Shown here: one piece after another, positions 44,252 through 52,875 of the stretch | How the letters are laid out: the number at the start of each line of letters is the position of its first letter | How positions within the stretch are numbered: the stretch's first letter is position 1 | Assembly: GCA_039105265.1 (NCBI GenBank) | Contig: JAPFFF010000011.1 | Span: 682,001 to 746,000 of the forward strand | DNA from: Tritrichomonas musculus | Taxonomy: Eukaryota > Parabasalia > Tritrichomonadida > Tritrichomonadidae | Reading direction: 5' to 3' | DNA length: 64,000 bases | Position numbers and translations under genes: made by a program | Notes under the pieces: model-generated | Told to the model about the DNA's origin: nothing | Seen by the model: the letters and a program-made list of their open reading frames with translations, nothing else | Database searches by the model: none

Positions 44252-47200
44252 TTAATGATTCTCAGTGAAACCATTGACATAAGGACAACAACAATGATTT
44301 GATAAAACCAACATTTTTGAATGAGCTGCCGTCAAAGCGTTTTTGATGACCGTCATCTTGCTCATTTTATTGTTATTTAATTGAAGGTTTATGTTCTTGC
44401 CTTTCATTATTGTTTGTTTTTCAATGACATCTTTATAATCAGTTGATTTGATGTTGTTCTTCTTCAATGAAACACCTTTGAGCTTTAATGAAATTGTTTT
44501 GTCATCTGACCAAATCGTATAACACTTAGCACACAAAGCAACTTGATTTGCTCCAAACTTTTCTACACAGCATCCGAGTATCTTTTTCTCATCATATACA
44601 TCATTGATTGCTGGGTTTGGCATGAAGCTATAAATGTGTTTGTCATAAAATGATTTGTCTTTGATGACGTAATCAAACAACTGGTCAATCGGTTTATTCA
44701 TATCACCAGCGATTGACATGTACAGACTATCTGTATCGACCGAGTTGAAATGAATCTTATTTATATCAATGCATTTGTATAGAAAGTCATAAAGAAAAGT
44801 CAAATACCAATATTTCGCATTGTCTAATGTCCAAAATGATTTCTGAAGACATGTATTACATTTGAATGAATGAGGTTGTGATTGTATCAAATAACAATCA
44901 TTTGACAATTTACATCCATTGCGATAAGTATCGGATGCAATCAATTGAAAAGCTTTATTTTTATCAACAATTCTGACTTTGTTGAAGTTCTCTGAATTCA
45001 TTCCGTCATATCCGTAAGAACCGTTCATGCTAATCTTGTAAAACTTTTCGTTCCCGTGTGCCTTTCCCGACAATATATCTTGACGCTTCTTCATAAACTC
45101 ACAAACAAATTGATTGAATCCGTCATGAGCTTCATATAAACTTAAGCTCTTAATGTCATCAACGATAAGTCCGTGGTCAATTAAAAACCATAAATAATAA
45201 TTCGAGAACGTCATAAATGTACCATATGTATCAATCAACATTGTCAGCTTTCTTGTTTCTTTATTGGCTGAATTCAGTTTATTGTCTTTCATATATTTGT
45301 ACATATAACTTCCAATCGTTTGCTCATCATTCATTATATTGATATTTCTAAACACAGGAGGGAAATTAATCAAATCATTGATTTTATTCTTTGGACATCT
45401 CAATTTGACTTCAGCTTTGAATATAAACTCAGGGTTTGCATCAAATCGTTTCTTTGATTGAATGATATTCATTGCAGCATTGAGAACCTTTTCATTCTTG
45501 TTTCCTTCTTCATCATAAACATCAAATCGTTTTATAAATGAACCAGGCATGTACATGATTCCTCCGTGATAAGGATTAAATGAATGTTTTACTGAACTGA
45601 ATGATGAAGGATATAATGAATTGAAATCAATACCAGCAACGTGTGAAACTATGTTTGAAGTGTCATAGCTGATGATTCTGTCATTGACAGCGTCATATTT
45701 GAGTTTATTGATTAATGTTTGACCTCTGATGTTCACTCGATGAAGTACATTTGATAATCCTCCCGTTATGTTCTCTCTCAAATTGTAGTATTCTTTTTCA
45801 TCAGTTATGAGTGTGGGAAGGTGATGAAGCTTGCAGAATTTCTTCAATTGTATTTTGGTTCTTGTTATCTTGTCGTCATCACGTTGTCGTAAACGATTAC
45901 ATTCAGCGCAAGCCAACAAACAGTTATCAATCTGATGTCCTTTATTGTTATCTATTCGGTCAAGTGTCGGTTTGTTTTCATATGTGAAGTGTTCACCACA
46001 TAAATGACATTTACCTGTTTCATTTGATTCATACATCTTCATGAATGCTTCGAAATCTTTTTCACTAACACATTTTGTTAAATCCCTTTTATTTTCTTTC
46101 GTCTGGCTATGTTTTTCATCTTGATTTCGATAGTTATCACATTTATTTAACCACCATTTTATTGTTGGTTTAAATGTATTTGATTTGTTTATGATTTCAT
46201 AGTCGTTCTTCGGATTGAAATTTTTGTAAGCGAGAGCATATTTGATACATGATGCGTTCTTTGACAATGAAAGATTGCTAATCAAATCAACTTTGTATTC
46301 AGCATTCATTTGAATAAGGTTGTCAATCGGTTTAATCATCATCTCAACATCATTGTCATTGTATGACAACAAGTAATCCCAACGTGTTGCAAACCTCTTT
46401 GAATCAATAAAATACTCTTCATAATCAGCTTTTGTTAAAGGATTCTTTTGATTGAGATAACTGTAAAAGTCTTTGTATTCAAATGGTTCACTCTTTGATA
46501 ACACTTCATTATAATTATCATTGTTGATTGCTTCATAAGGAAATACACCTTTCGAACTGTTAGTGATACCACCAAAATCAATTCCAAATTGTTTGAGCGT
46601 ACCACCAGCAACAAATGCTTGTGCGTCAATGAATCGTAAACGAATAGGATACTTTGATGATTTCAATATGAATTGTTTCAGTGATGTAGCAGTTCCAATC
46701 ATTCCGCTATCGATTGACCAATGATTGTTAATCAATTGCTCTTTGAATAAGTTTGAATCAAATCGTGATGAATTAAAACCGAACACTGTTATTGTTTTCA
46801 ATGATGAATCTATTTTATTGAGTTCTTCTTCTGATTTATCTTTGATGAATGATTGTAAATGATTCAACTTATCAACATACACATCACAGCCAACAACAAA
46901 TAACCAGTCAATCCATTTGGCAATGAATTCATTTGTTCGTATGTCAAAGTTCTTTGTTATCAATCCTTTATCAAGCTTCACACATGATGAAACACTCAAA
47001 GGAATCAATCGAGAATTGATAACAGATTTATCGCTGACTTTCTTTTCAATCTTTTGCTCCATTGTTTCAAAATCATAAGTGATATAATGAATTGTTGGCT
47101 TCCATTCAAGTTCATATGAAAGACAATACAAATAAACAGGATTGTTTAAAATGTGTGGACAATATGGTAAAGCTTCTCGTGAAGGAATGAAATCCTTTTT

Positions 47201-48796
47201 GAATTTACCATCACATTTCTTGACATGGTTGTTGAATCTGTCAATATTGTGATTTCCTTTGTGAATGTATGAACCACAATGAGGATAAATATGAATATTT
47301 GTTAATGCTTCAGCGTTGATGATGTACATTATGTGAATTATCTTATCCTTTGAATACAAGAGAGCTGAAAACGTTTTGTTTGATTCGTCTGTGTTATGCC
47401 ATTGGTCTTGTAAATCGAAAAAGCCTTTTTTATCTGTTTCAGTTTGGTTGTATTCATAAATGTTGACATTTATGTTATGATTCTTCGCTAATTCTTTCAT
47501 TTCTTCAATCGTGATTCCTTTGAAGGTGTTGATTAATTGTTTTGCTGCTTTTGAAGGCTTCTTTGTATAACTCAAACCGTGTTCATCACATAATATTTTC
47601 TTTGCTGCTGCGGTTCTGTCCGAGATTGTAAAAGGTTTTTTCATTAATTCTTTATTCAAACAACAAGCAAGAAATCGATACCAACACAAACAATCATCAA
47701 CGTTATCAATAATGATATATTTATTTTTGCCAAACAATTCTGAAACTTCATCAATCTTACCTGTTATCTTAACAACACGAGAGATTGTAAATGAAACAGA
47801 CCAAACGATACACAATTTGATGTTTGAAGCTGTGGTTTCATATTCATGAATCTTTGATTCAATATACAGTTTAACTTTATCAATATCTTTACTCTCTCTG
47901 ACGATTATCGGAATTGATGATTTATAATTCTTCCAATTAATATCACTTGCTTCATACGTGTATCTTTCACTTTCATTCTTTGGTGGTATCTCAAATATAC
48001 CAGTCAATTGAAAATATATTTTGAACGGTTTCACTTCTTGTTTAAATACTGTTTCAGTCAAATATTCATTGATGTCTTCAATTGATGAAACACCGTTTTT
48101 GTAATATATTTTAATCGGTTCTTTACTGTCTTCATCTAATCGTTCAACCTTTTCACTATCATTTGGGTATTGGTCAATGAAATGACTACATGCTTCAACT
48201 GCTTCATCATAGTTCTCAGGTTCATTGATTATGAAATATGAATCATGTTTTGAATAAACACCTTTATAGCCAAACTTTTTGAGATATTCAACCAATTCAG
48301 TGTTTTCATTGTTAAATCGAATGTCTTCATATCGTTGTGGCTGTTTGTTTGTTTTTGGTGGACATGGTCTCAATAATATATTTTCAGATTTAATTAATTG
48401 AAGGGTTTTGTTGAGTGCATCATGAGCAATTTTAATGTTGGACTCGATTTGTTGTTTTTTTAGTTTTTGTTCATCATCTTGTTCTTCTTCATGTTGTTCT
48501 TCTTCCTCTTCTTCTGCTTGTTCTTCTTCCTCTTCTTCTGCTTGTTCTTCTGCTTCTTTCTTCATTCTATTAACGAAATCTAATATTGATATGTCATCTA
48601 TTCTATTACCTTCATGTTCTCTAAAACCGTATGAATTCAGATAGTTTTCTAAGATTGATTTGAAGTGTTTAACATCATAATCACTAGGTTTAGATGTTGA
48701 CAAGCGAGGTTTTAATTGAAGTTCATTATTGATATACCTGATTTGTTCAATAACAAATGATTTGGTATCTTTTTGATAGTAATAACGAGAACTCAT
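44252..48796 (-). CDS. Protein-primed DNA polymerase B with OTU-like and HNH domains (1514 aa), family A
   Basis: N-terminal helical domain (single copy of the unit repeated in family B), then a Glu-rich repeat tract near residues 85-110. The OTU-like Cys segment DDCLCWYRFLA is near 368. A CxxC/HxxxC-type stretch near 500-525 precedes the exonuclease: YDFET near 572, NSSRFDSN near 678 and YNDND near 808. An HNH domain with paired Cys (CHLCGEHF, then LDRIDNNKGH, CLLACAECNRLR) is at about 928-972. Polymerase motif A DFNSLYPS is near 1055, motif B MNGSYGYDG near 1252 and motif C VDTDSLYMS near 1352. The HNH domain therefore lies between exonuclease and polymerase cores. It replicates linear element DNA from a protein primer. 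Confidence 0.9.
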   Translation of the reverse strand: MSSRYYYQKDTKSFVIEQIRYINNELQLKPRLSTSKPSDYDVKHFKSILENYLNSYGFREHEGNRIDDISILDFVNRMKKEAEEQAEEEEEEQAEEEEEEQHEEEQDDEQKLKKQQIESNIKIAHDALNKTLQLIKSENILLRPCPPKTNKQPQRYEDIRFNNENTELVEYLKKFGYKGVYSKHDSYFIINEPENYDEAVEACSHFIDQYPNDSEKVERLDEDSKEPIKIYYKNGVSSIEDINEYLTETVFKQEVKPFKIYFQLTGIFEIPPKNESERYTYEASDINWKNYKSSIPIIVRESKDIDKVKLYIESKIHEYETTASNIKLCIVWSVSFTISRVVKITGKIDEVSELFGKNKYIIIDNVDDCLCWYRFLACCLNKELMKKPFTISDRTAAAKKILCDEHGLSYTKKPSKAAKQLINTFKGITIEEMKELAKNHNINVNIYEYNQTETDKKGFFDLQDQWHNTDESNKTFSALLYSKDKIIHIMYIINAEALTNIHIYPHCGSYIHKGNHNIDRFNNHVKKCDGKFKKDFIPSREALPYCPHILNNPVYLYCLSYELEWKPTIHYITYDFETMEQKIEKKVSDKSVINSRLIPLSVSSCVKLDKGLITKNFDIRTNEFIAKWIDWLFVVGCDVYVDKLNHLQSFIKDKSEEELNKIDSSLKTITVFGFNSSRFDSNLFKEQLINNHWSIDSGMIGTATSLKQFILKSSKYPIRLRFIDAQAFVAGGTLKQFGIDFGGITNSSKGVFPYEAINNDNYNEVLSKSEPFEYKDFYSYLNQKNPLTKADYEEYFIDSKRFATRWDYLLSYNDNDVEMMIKPIDNLIQMNAEYKVDLISNLSLSKNASCIKYALAYKNFNPKNDYEIINKSNTFKPTIKWWLNKCDNYRNQDEKHSQTKENKRDLTKCVSEKDFEAFMKMYESNETGKCHLCGEHFTYENKPTLDRIDNNKGHQIDNCLLACAECNRLRQRDDDKITRTKIQLKKFCKLHHLPTLITDEKEYYNLRENITGGLSNVLHRVNIRGQTLINKLKYDAVNDRIISYDTSNIVSHVAGIDFNSLYPSSFSSVKHSFNPYHGGIMYMPGSFIKRFDVYDEEGNKNEKVLNAAMNIIQSKKRFDANPEFIFKAEVKLRCPKNKINDLINFPPVFRNINIMNDEQTIGSYMYKYMKDNKLNSANKETRKLTMLIDTYGTFMTFSNYYLWFLIDHGLIVDDIKSLSLYEAHDGFNQFVCEFMKKRQDILSGKAHGNEKFYKISMNGSYGYDGMNSENFNKVRIVDKNKAFQLIASDTYRNGCKLSNDCYLIQSQPHSFKCNTCLQKSFWTLDNAKYWYLTFLYDFLYKCIDINKIHFNSVDTDSLYMSIAGDMNKPIDQLFDYVIKDKSFYDKHIYSFMPNPAINDVYDEKKILGCCVEKFGANQVALCAKCYTIWSDDKTISLKLKGVSLKKNNIKSTDYKDVIEKQTIMKGKNINLQLNNNKMSKMTVIKNALTAAHSKMLVLSNHCCCPYVNGFTENH

Positions 48797-48884
48797 TTTT
48801 GATATAATTAAAAAATCAAATTATTTGAAATTTGAAAAATGTTAAATCAAAAAAAAAATAATTCAGGTTTTTTATTTCATTGAA

Positions 48885-49373
48885 ATGGAAGAATTAATAG
48901 AGATATTGAAACATGTTGATGCAATCCGTCATTTGTTAACGATATTGATTGCTAAATCAGATGACCATGAAGCTTTCAGGAACCTTGTGAATAATGTTTC
49001 ATTTGACAATGACAATAATGATTCATCATCAGATGAAGAAAATCTGCCCCATTTCTCTAAACAAAATAGTTTATTGAATGATATAACACCAAAAACTGAT
49101 AAACCAAAACGTTCCTTATTCAATTCATCAAAGTTCTTAAACGCTCATGAACGTGAATTAGTTATACAGTTCCTTGATGAAGAACGAATGAATGAAATTA
49201 ATAAGTTGCCAGCACATAAACAAGCATCATACACAAAACTATTAATCAAAAAGCATTTAAACATAGATATATCAACGTACATGGTTAACAAGATTCTCAC
49301 ATTGAAAAGGCAACAGACTCATGACAATGATAACAATAACAATAACAATCAAAGAAGACCACAATTGATTTGA
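48885..49373 (+). CDS. Small family A protein (162 aa), homologue of 9032 gene
   Basis: A 162-residue protein with an N-terminal helix (EELIEILKHVDAIRHLLTIL), an acidic Asn/Asp/Ser-rich linker and a conserved C-terminal domain (residues 85-145: FNSSKFLNAHERELVIQFL, HKQASYTKLLIKKHLNIDISTYMVNKIL), ending in a short Asn tract. The C-terminal domain matches the family B protein at 9032-9622. It is divergent from the polymerase, with 88 bases between starts. A regulatory or DNA-binding role is possible; no domain is recognised. Confidence 0.6.
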   Translation: MEELIEILKHVDAIRHLLTILIAKSDDHEAFRNLVNNVSFDNDNNDSSSDEENLPHFSKQNSLLNDITPKTDKPKRSLFNSSKFLNAHERELVIQFLDEERMNEINKLPAHKQASYTKLLIKKHLNIDISTYMVNKILTLKRQQTHDNDNNNNNNQRRPQLI

Positions 49374-49394
49374 ATTCATTGAATCATTTGAAGT

Positions 49395-49404
49395 TTTATT
49401 TTTG
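49395..49404 (+). promoter_or_regulatory. TTTATTTTTG motif upstream of 49411 gene
   Basis: TTTATTTTTG followed by GTTTAAATG, 6 bases from the start codon. Confidence 0.45.
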
Positions 49405-49410
49405 GTTTAA

Positions 49411-49656
49411 ATGAATAGTGCAATTAATGGTTTGAGTTGTGATTCTTCAGCTTTACACGCTCAGTTTAGAAGGGTAAAGGATAAGATATTCAATGAATGT
49501 ATGAATTCTGAAGATGATGCATTAAACGGAAAGTTTGATAAGATGATTCACACATTGTCAATATATAAACAACTATTTAATGATATTGAATCGATTAAGA
49601 TACAATTAAGAGCTATTGATGAACGTATCAAATCAGCTGAACAGATGACTTTGTAA
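49411..49656 (+). CDS. Small helical protein (81 aa)
   Basis: An 81-residue protein, predicted helical, with heptad-like spacing in its second half (KMIHTLSIYKQLFNDIESIKIQLRAIDERI), so probably a short coiled coil. Its start has the conserved TTTATTTTTG and TTTAAATG context, which argues that it is a true gene. It lies between the 162-residue and Cys-cluster genes on the same strand. I see no homologue in B at the equivalent position. Function unknown. Confidence 0.5.
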   Translation: MNSAINGLSCDSSALHAQFRRVKDKIFNECMNSEDDALNGKFDKMIHTLSIYKQLFNDIESIKIQLRAIDERIKSAEQMTL

Positions 49657-49688
49657 ATGATTCAATGAATGAATCATCATTGATTGGT

Positions 49689-49698
49689 TTTATTTTTG
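49689..49698 (+). promoter_or_regulatory. TTTATTTTTG motif upstream of 49704 gene
   Basis: TTTATTTTTG followed by TTTAAATG, 5 bases from the start codon. Confidence 0.45.
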
Positions 49699-49703
49699 TT
49701 TAA

Positions 49704-50294
49704 ATGAGTTTAAATCGTGCCCGAATTCTTTCATCAGAAAATGATGCATCAGTTAAACAAGAACAGAATGCCAATATCAACATCAAGATTCAACCAAAGA
49801 ATCAAAGACCAATTCAACCAGTTGATTATCCATCAGTTCAACCATTACCACAATCATCTCAAGCCACAAATTTTACTATACCACAGATGAGTGGAACATC
49901 TCAATCAATACCTCAAACAAGCAATCTTATTCGAGACCGTGGAATAATAGACTTAGGAAATGAACTTGATGAACTCGAAATCAAAAATAAATTCCTTGAA
50001 ATGATTATTGAAATGTATGAGAATAATCCGTTGAGAATTAATTCATATCTCATTTGTAAAAGTGATTTGTTGATGAATATGATTAAACTATTAACTCAAG
50101 CAGATAAAGTTGAACTAGTAATTGATGAATGTGAAGCTTCATGCGGTTGTATTTCATCAAATGCCAAAGAATTGATGAAGATATCAAAGATATTGATAAC
50201 AAAAGACAATAAAACAGAAGAATTCAAGTATTGTTATAATAATATTTATTCACAGTTCATCAAATACGGTATATCATTAAAGTTAACAATTTAA
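49704..50294 (+). CDS. Conserved Polinton protein with Cys cluster (196 aa), family A
   Basis: A 196-residue protein whose first 22 residues (MSLNRARILSSENDASVKQE...) match family B. A Pro/Gln/Ser-rich linker follows, then the conserved C-terminal domain: NKFLEMIIEMYENNPLRIN, ADKVELVIDECEASCGC (Cys cluster near residue 150), MKISKILIT and a closing helix SQFIKYGISLKLTI. Homologues are at 40279-40869 and 30684-31211. The conserved extreme N-terminus in A and B suggests a binding motif separate from the C-terminal domain. Function unknown. Confidence 0.65.
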   Translation: MSLNRARILSSENDASVKQEQNANINIKIQPKNQRPIQPVDYPSVQPLPQSSQATNFTIPQMSGTSQSIPQTSNLIRDRGIIDLGNELDELEIKNKFLEMIIEMYENNPLRINSYLICKSDLLMNMIKLLTQADKVELVIDECEASCGCISSNAKELMKISKILITKDNKTEEFKYCYNNIYSQFIKYGISLKLTI

Positions 50295-50304
50295 AAACTA
50301 ATAA

Positions 50305-50436
50305 ATGATATATGAAATATTAGTTGTTTCATTACTAACAGGTTTATTTTTAGTGAAGATTGTTGAACTATCATTAATGATGCCAGACAAAGAACCAGAA
50401 CTCAGTGAAGAGATAAGAACAAAAATGTATTCATGA
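50305..50436 (+). CDS. Single-pass membrane microprotein (43 aa), family A
   Basis: A 43-codon gene, too small for most gene callers, between the Cys-cluster protein and the ATPase. Residues 4-24 (EILVVSLLTGLFLVKIVELSL) form one membrane helix. The tail DKEPELSEEIRTKMYS matches the family B and C proteins. It starts ATAAATG. The strong cross-family pattern (hydrophobic helix, then acidic Pro-containing tail ending Tyr-Ser/Ala) supports translation. Role unknown; its fixed place before the ATPase in A and B suggests a packaging- or membrane-associated partner (inference). Confidence 0.65.
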   Translation: MIYEILVVSLLTGLFLVKIVELSLMMPDKEPELSEEIRTKMYS

Positions 50437-50460
50437 AGAGCTTTAACGAAAACTAAAGAA

Positions 50461-51375
50461 ATGAAACGTTTCATGAAACCCACACAATTTAATTATAATG
50501 AGATTTTATTCTCTAGTGGCTCTGATTATGATGATGACCAAATGAGTTTTGCATTTGAATATGAATCATTCAAGCCAACAGTTAATGAAACAACATTTAA
50601 TATTGATGATGAGATGAATAAAGCATATCAACGCAATGAATCAAAAATAAAAAACGAATCAATCAGACCAATCGCAAACGGTATCTATTCATATTACAAT
50701 TCATTGAACATACTCGTTGGTCAGCAAGGTAAAGGAAAGAGTCATATAATGCTACGAGATGTTATTCAAATGTCTCGAATGAAGAACGCTGGCTTTCATT
50801 TAATTGTTTATGTATCACGAAACGGAACAATCAATGATGCAACATTCGAAAGCCAACGCGAATTGATACAGCTACCAATAAAAACTGTTGCTGACAGCAA
50901 TGCTGAAGAATATCTTAAACAACTTGATTTATATAAAGAATTGTATAACAAATATTCATCAACACCAAAAATAGTAATCGATGAAAAGAAGTTAAACGAT
51001 ATGTTTGAGTTTCTTCATATCAATAAACTAGGTCAACCAAATAAACCGCTAAATACAATCATTCTTTGTGAAGACTTCTTGAAATCGAAACTAATCAAAT
51101 CAGCTTATTTTATCAATACCATTAGTCAGCTTCGACACAAGAATTTAATAATATTCGTTAACATTCAGTTCTTCAAAGCTTTAACAACTGAATGGAAAAA
51201 TAATGCAACATCATTCTTCATCTTTAGTGGTTATTCACGACAGAAACTTGGCTACATATATCAACAAGTTCTATTCCCAATAGAGTTCGAAGAGTTATGG
51301 AATCGATACAGAACAATGAAAGCACATCAATTCGTGTTGGTCAATGTTCGAACTAATAACCTTTCATTCATCTAA
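50461..51375 (+). CDS. Genome-packaging ATPase (304 aa), family A copy A2
   Basis: Differs from the A1 ATPase (5762-6676) at only a handful of residues, with the same Walker A (GQQGKGKS), Walker B region (NTIILCED) and sensor strand (VNIQFF). The nucleotide similarity starts about 70 bases upstream of the gene and continues through the convergent 152-residue gene, so the two copies diverged recently. The preceding microprotein gene is intact here. It packages element DNA into capsids. Confidence 0.85.
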   Translation: MKRFMKPTQFNYNEILFSSGSDYDDDQMSFAFEYESFKPTVNETTFNIDDEMNKAYQRNESKIKNESIRPIANGIYSYYNSLNILVGQQGKGKSHIMLRDVIQMSRMKNAGFHLIVYVSRNGTINDATFESQRELIQLPIKTVADSNAEEYLKQLDLYKELYNKYSSTPKIVIDEKKLNDMFEFLHINKLGQPNKPLNTIILCEDFLKSKLIKSAYFINTISQLRHKNLIIFVNIQFFKALTTEWKNNATSFFIFSGYSRQKLGYIYQQVLFPIEFEELWNRYRTMKAHQFVLVNVRTNNLSFI

Positions 51376-51822
51376 TACAATTTGTTGTTGAACACCAACA
51401 AACAGTTGTGGTGTATTGATATTATATTTTTGTCTCATCTGTTCAATGAGTTCCTTTGTTTTCTTATCATTAACTTTCCTGATACTGTAATTATAATACT
51501 TGTATTCTTTAAATGATTGTTCTTCATTTGAACCTTCAACGAAGAACTCAATTGACGTCGTTGATATCTTTCTTCTAACATTTGATGTTAATGTTATATA
51601 TTCGAGACCGAGTTCGACAATCTTGTCATGATAGAATCGTTTGAATTCATTAGCTTTGTTCTTCAATGATATGTATAACACTTTAGCTTTATATGCAGCC
51701 TTTCCACTTGGTATTGGATATCTATCACACAGAATTGAGAAATCACATTGTTTGAACTTCTCTGATTCATCTAACATATCAATCAATGAATTGATGTAAT
51801 CATAAACCTTTGGTGTTGTCAT
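51364..51822 (-). CDS. Conserved ~150-residue Polinton protein of unknown function (A2)
   Basis: A 152-residue near-duplicate of the A1 protein at 6665-7123, with the same CDFSILCDRYPI core, SNVRRKIS segment and LFVGVQQQIVLDE C-terminus. It overlaps the ATPase 3' end by 12 bases on the opposite strand, as in A1. Most differences from A1 are conservative, which suggests selection or simply recent divergence. Confidence 0.65.
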   Translation of the reverse strand: MTTPKVYDYINSLIDMLDESEKFKQCDFSILCDRYPIPSGKAAYKAKVLYISLKNKANEFKRFYHDKIVELGLEYITLTSNVRRKISTTSIEFFVEGSNEEQSFKEYKYYNYSIRKVNDKKTKELIEQMRQKYNINTPQLFVGVQQQIVLDE

Positions 51823-51831
51823 GTCTTTATC

Positions 51832-51933
51832 ATGAAATTAAAAAATAAAAACGTCATCGAAGACATCAACAGCCTCAAAAACAAAGTTCATCAACTTGAA
51901 AATGAATTGAACTCATTAAACAGCTCTTCATAA
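51832..51933 (+). CDS. Possible coiled-coil micro-ORF (33 aa)
   Basis: A short ATG frame encoding a heptad-patterned helix (VIEDINSLKNKVHQLENEL) between the 152-residue gene and the A2 terminus. It begins 9 bases from the divergent start of that gene. A1 does not keep the frame, so it may be chance. Confidence 0.2.
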   Translation: MKLKNKNVIEDINSLKNKVHQLENELNSLNSSS

Positions 51934-52523
51934 ACTGTGCATCATCTATGACATCAATCTTTTATTTTTGGTCATTTATTCAAAATTGTCTACCCGATTT
52001 TTGAATGAAATGAGGGGCTAATTTTGAAAAAGTAATGTTGCGGATAAGCCCAATAGTATTTTAAAAAATAGCCCAAACAGCCCAATTTTTTTATAAAAAT
52101 GTGTACAAAAAAATGTAACCATTTTATTAAGAAAACGATATTATATATATAAATATCATTTTATTTTTTTAAAATAGTGTCAATATATCATCAATATGTC
52201 TAATTATGATATACTTCCAATCAAAGCATTGTTTATCAAATTTTAAATATCATATAATATTATTTTATTTAAATGAGTGTTAATTTGGTCTATTTAGTAC
52301 AATTGCTAAAATTTTAAAAATACATTAGGTTCGAAACAAGTTAGATTAATTTTTTTATTTATCGAAATAAATAGTTAGCCATGTGAATATGGTTAGGAAT
52401 AAATTGTAAAAAATAATGGATTTAAATAATATATTTAAAAAAACTTAGAAAAAATATCAAACTTGGAAATTTTAATAAAATTATCTTTTTTATTCATTAT
52501 ATTTATATCAGATTCATTTATTA
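51934..52523. other. AT-rich non-coding stretch at A2 / hAT border
   Basis: No gene seen. It includes the A2 terminal-type stretch near 51950-52032 and then very AT-rich sequence with AGCCCAA words (52046-52084). No clear inverted terminus of the hAT-like element could be identified by eye. Confidence 0.45.
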
Positions 52524-52724
52524 TTAGGCTGGAACCAATTGACAAACATGTAGTTTGTTATTTTGTAAATTTGTTTTCAAAATATCAACTCTAGTATGAT
52601 AACAGCATTTGTATTTAATTCCGTTTTGATTTGTATAATAACATTGGCAAGCAACTTGCTTTGAGGCACATTTTGGGTCCTTGTAAATCAAATAAGGTCT
52701 AGGATCACCAGCAAAGTAGGTCAT
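52524..52724 (-). CDS. Second copy of the hAT N-terminal zinc-finger-like domain (66 aa)
   Basis: A 66-residue frame starting MTYFAGDPRPYLIYKDP, clearly related to the transposase N-terminus at 54804 (MMYFEGDPRPYLRFKKNP). It keeps the Cys/His pattern (QCYYTNQNG, KCCYHTRVD, LHVC) and then stops. It lies about 150 bases downstream of the transposase remains on the same strand. It could be a leftover of another copy or a stand-alone DNA-binding protein. The divergence from the transposase copy suggests it is not a recent duplication. Confidence 0.5.
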   Translation of the reverse strand: MTYFAGDPRPYLIYKDPKCASKQVACQCYYTNQNGIKYKCCYHTRVDILKTNLQNNKLHVCQLVPA

Positions 52725-52875
52725 GATAAAAAATGTTTTACTCTTTTCAAATATTGAATGGAATTGGTCTTATAAACATTGATCGTCTAATTTTTTTCTC
52801 AAAAAGAAGGATATAAAATATTAATGTTTTATTATCAAAATAATATATATATATAAATTTTGTAGAGAAAATTAT

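Larger units (their letters stand above)
43353..52030. mobile_element. Polinton family A, copy A2 (partial)
   Basis: Contains KilA-N protein (-), polymerase (-), three small proteins (+), a membrane microprotein (+), ATPase (+) and the convergent 152-residue protein (-). From about 50391 to 51860 it nearly repeats A1 5692-7170, and terminal-type sequence (GGGCTAATTTTGAAAAAGT) occurs near 52012-52032. No MCP or integrase gene is present here, so the copy looks partial, although its genes are open. The left border lies somewhere in 42935-43352. Confidence 0.75.

Noticed and set aside
48435-48644. Ser/Cys-rich plus-strand frame
   Set aside because: Antisense shadow of the Glu-rich tract in the A2 polymerase.
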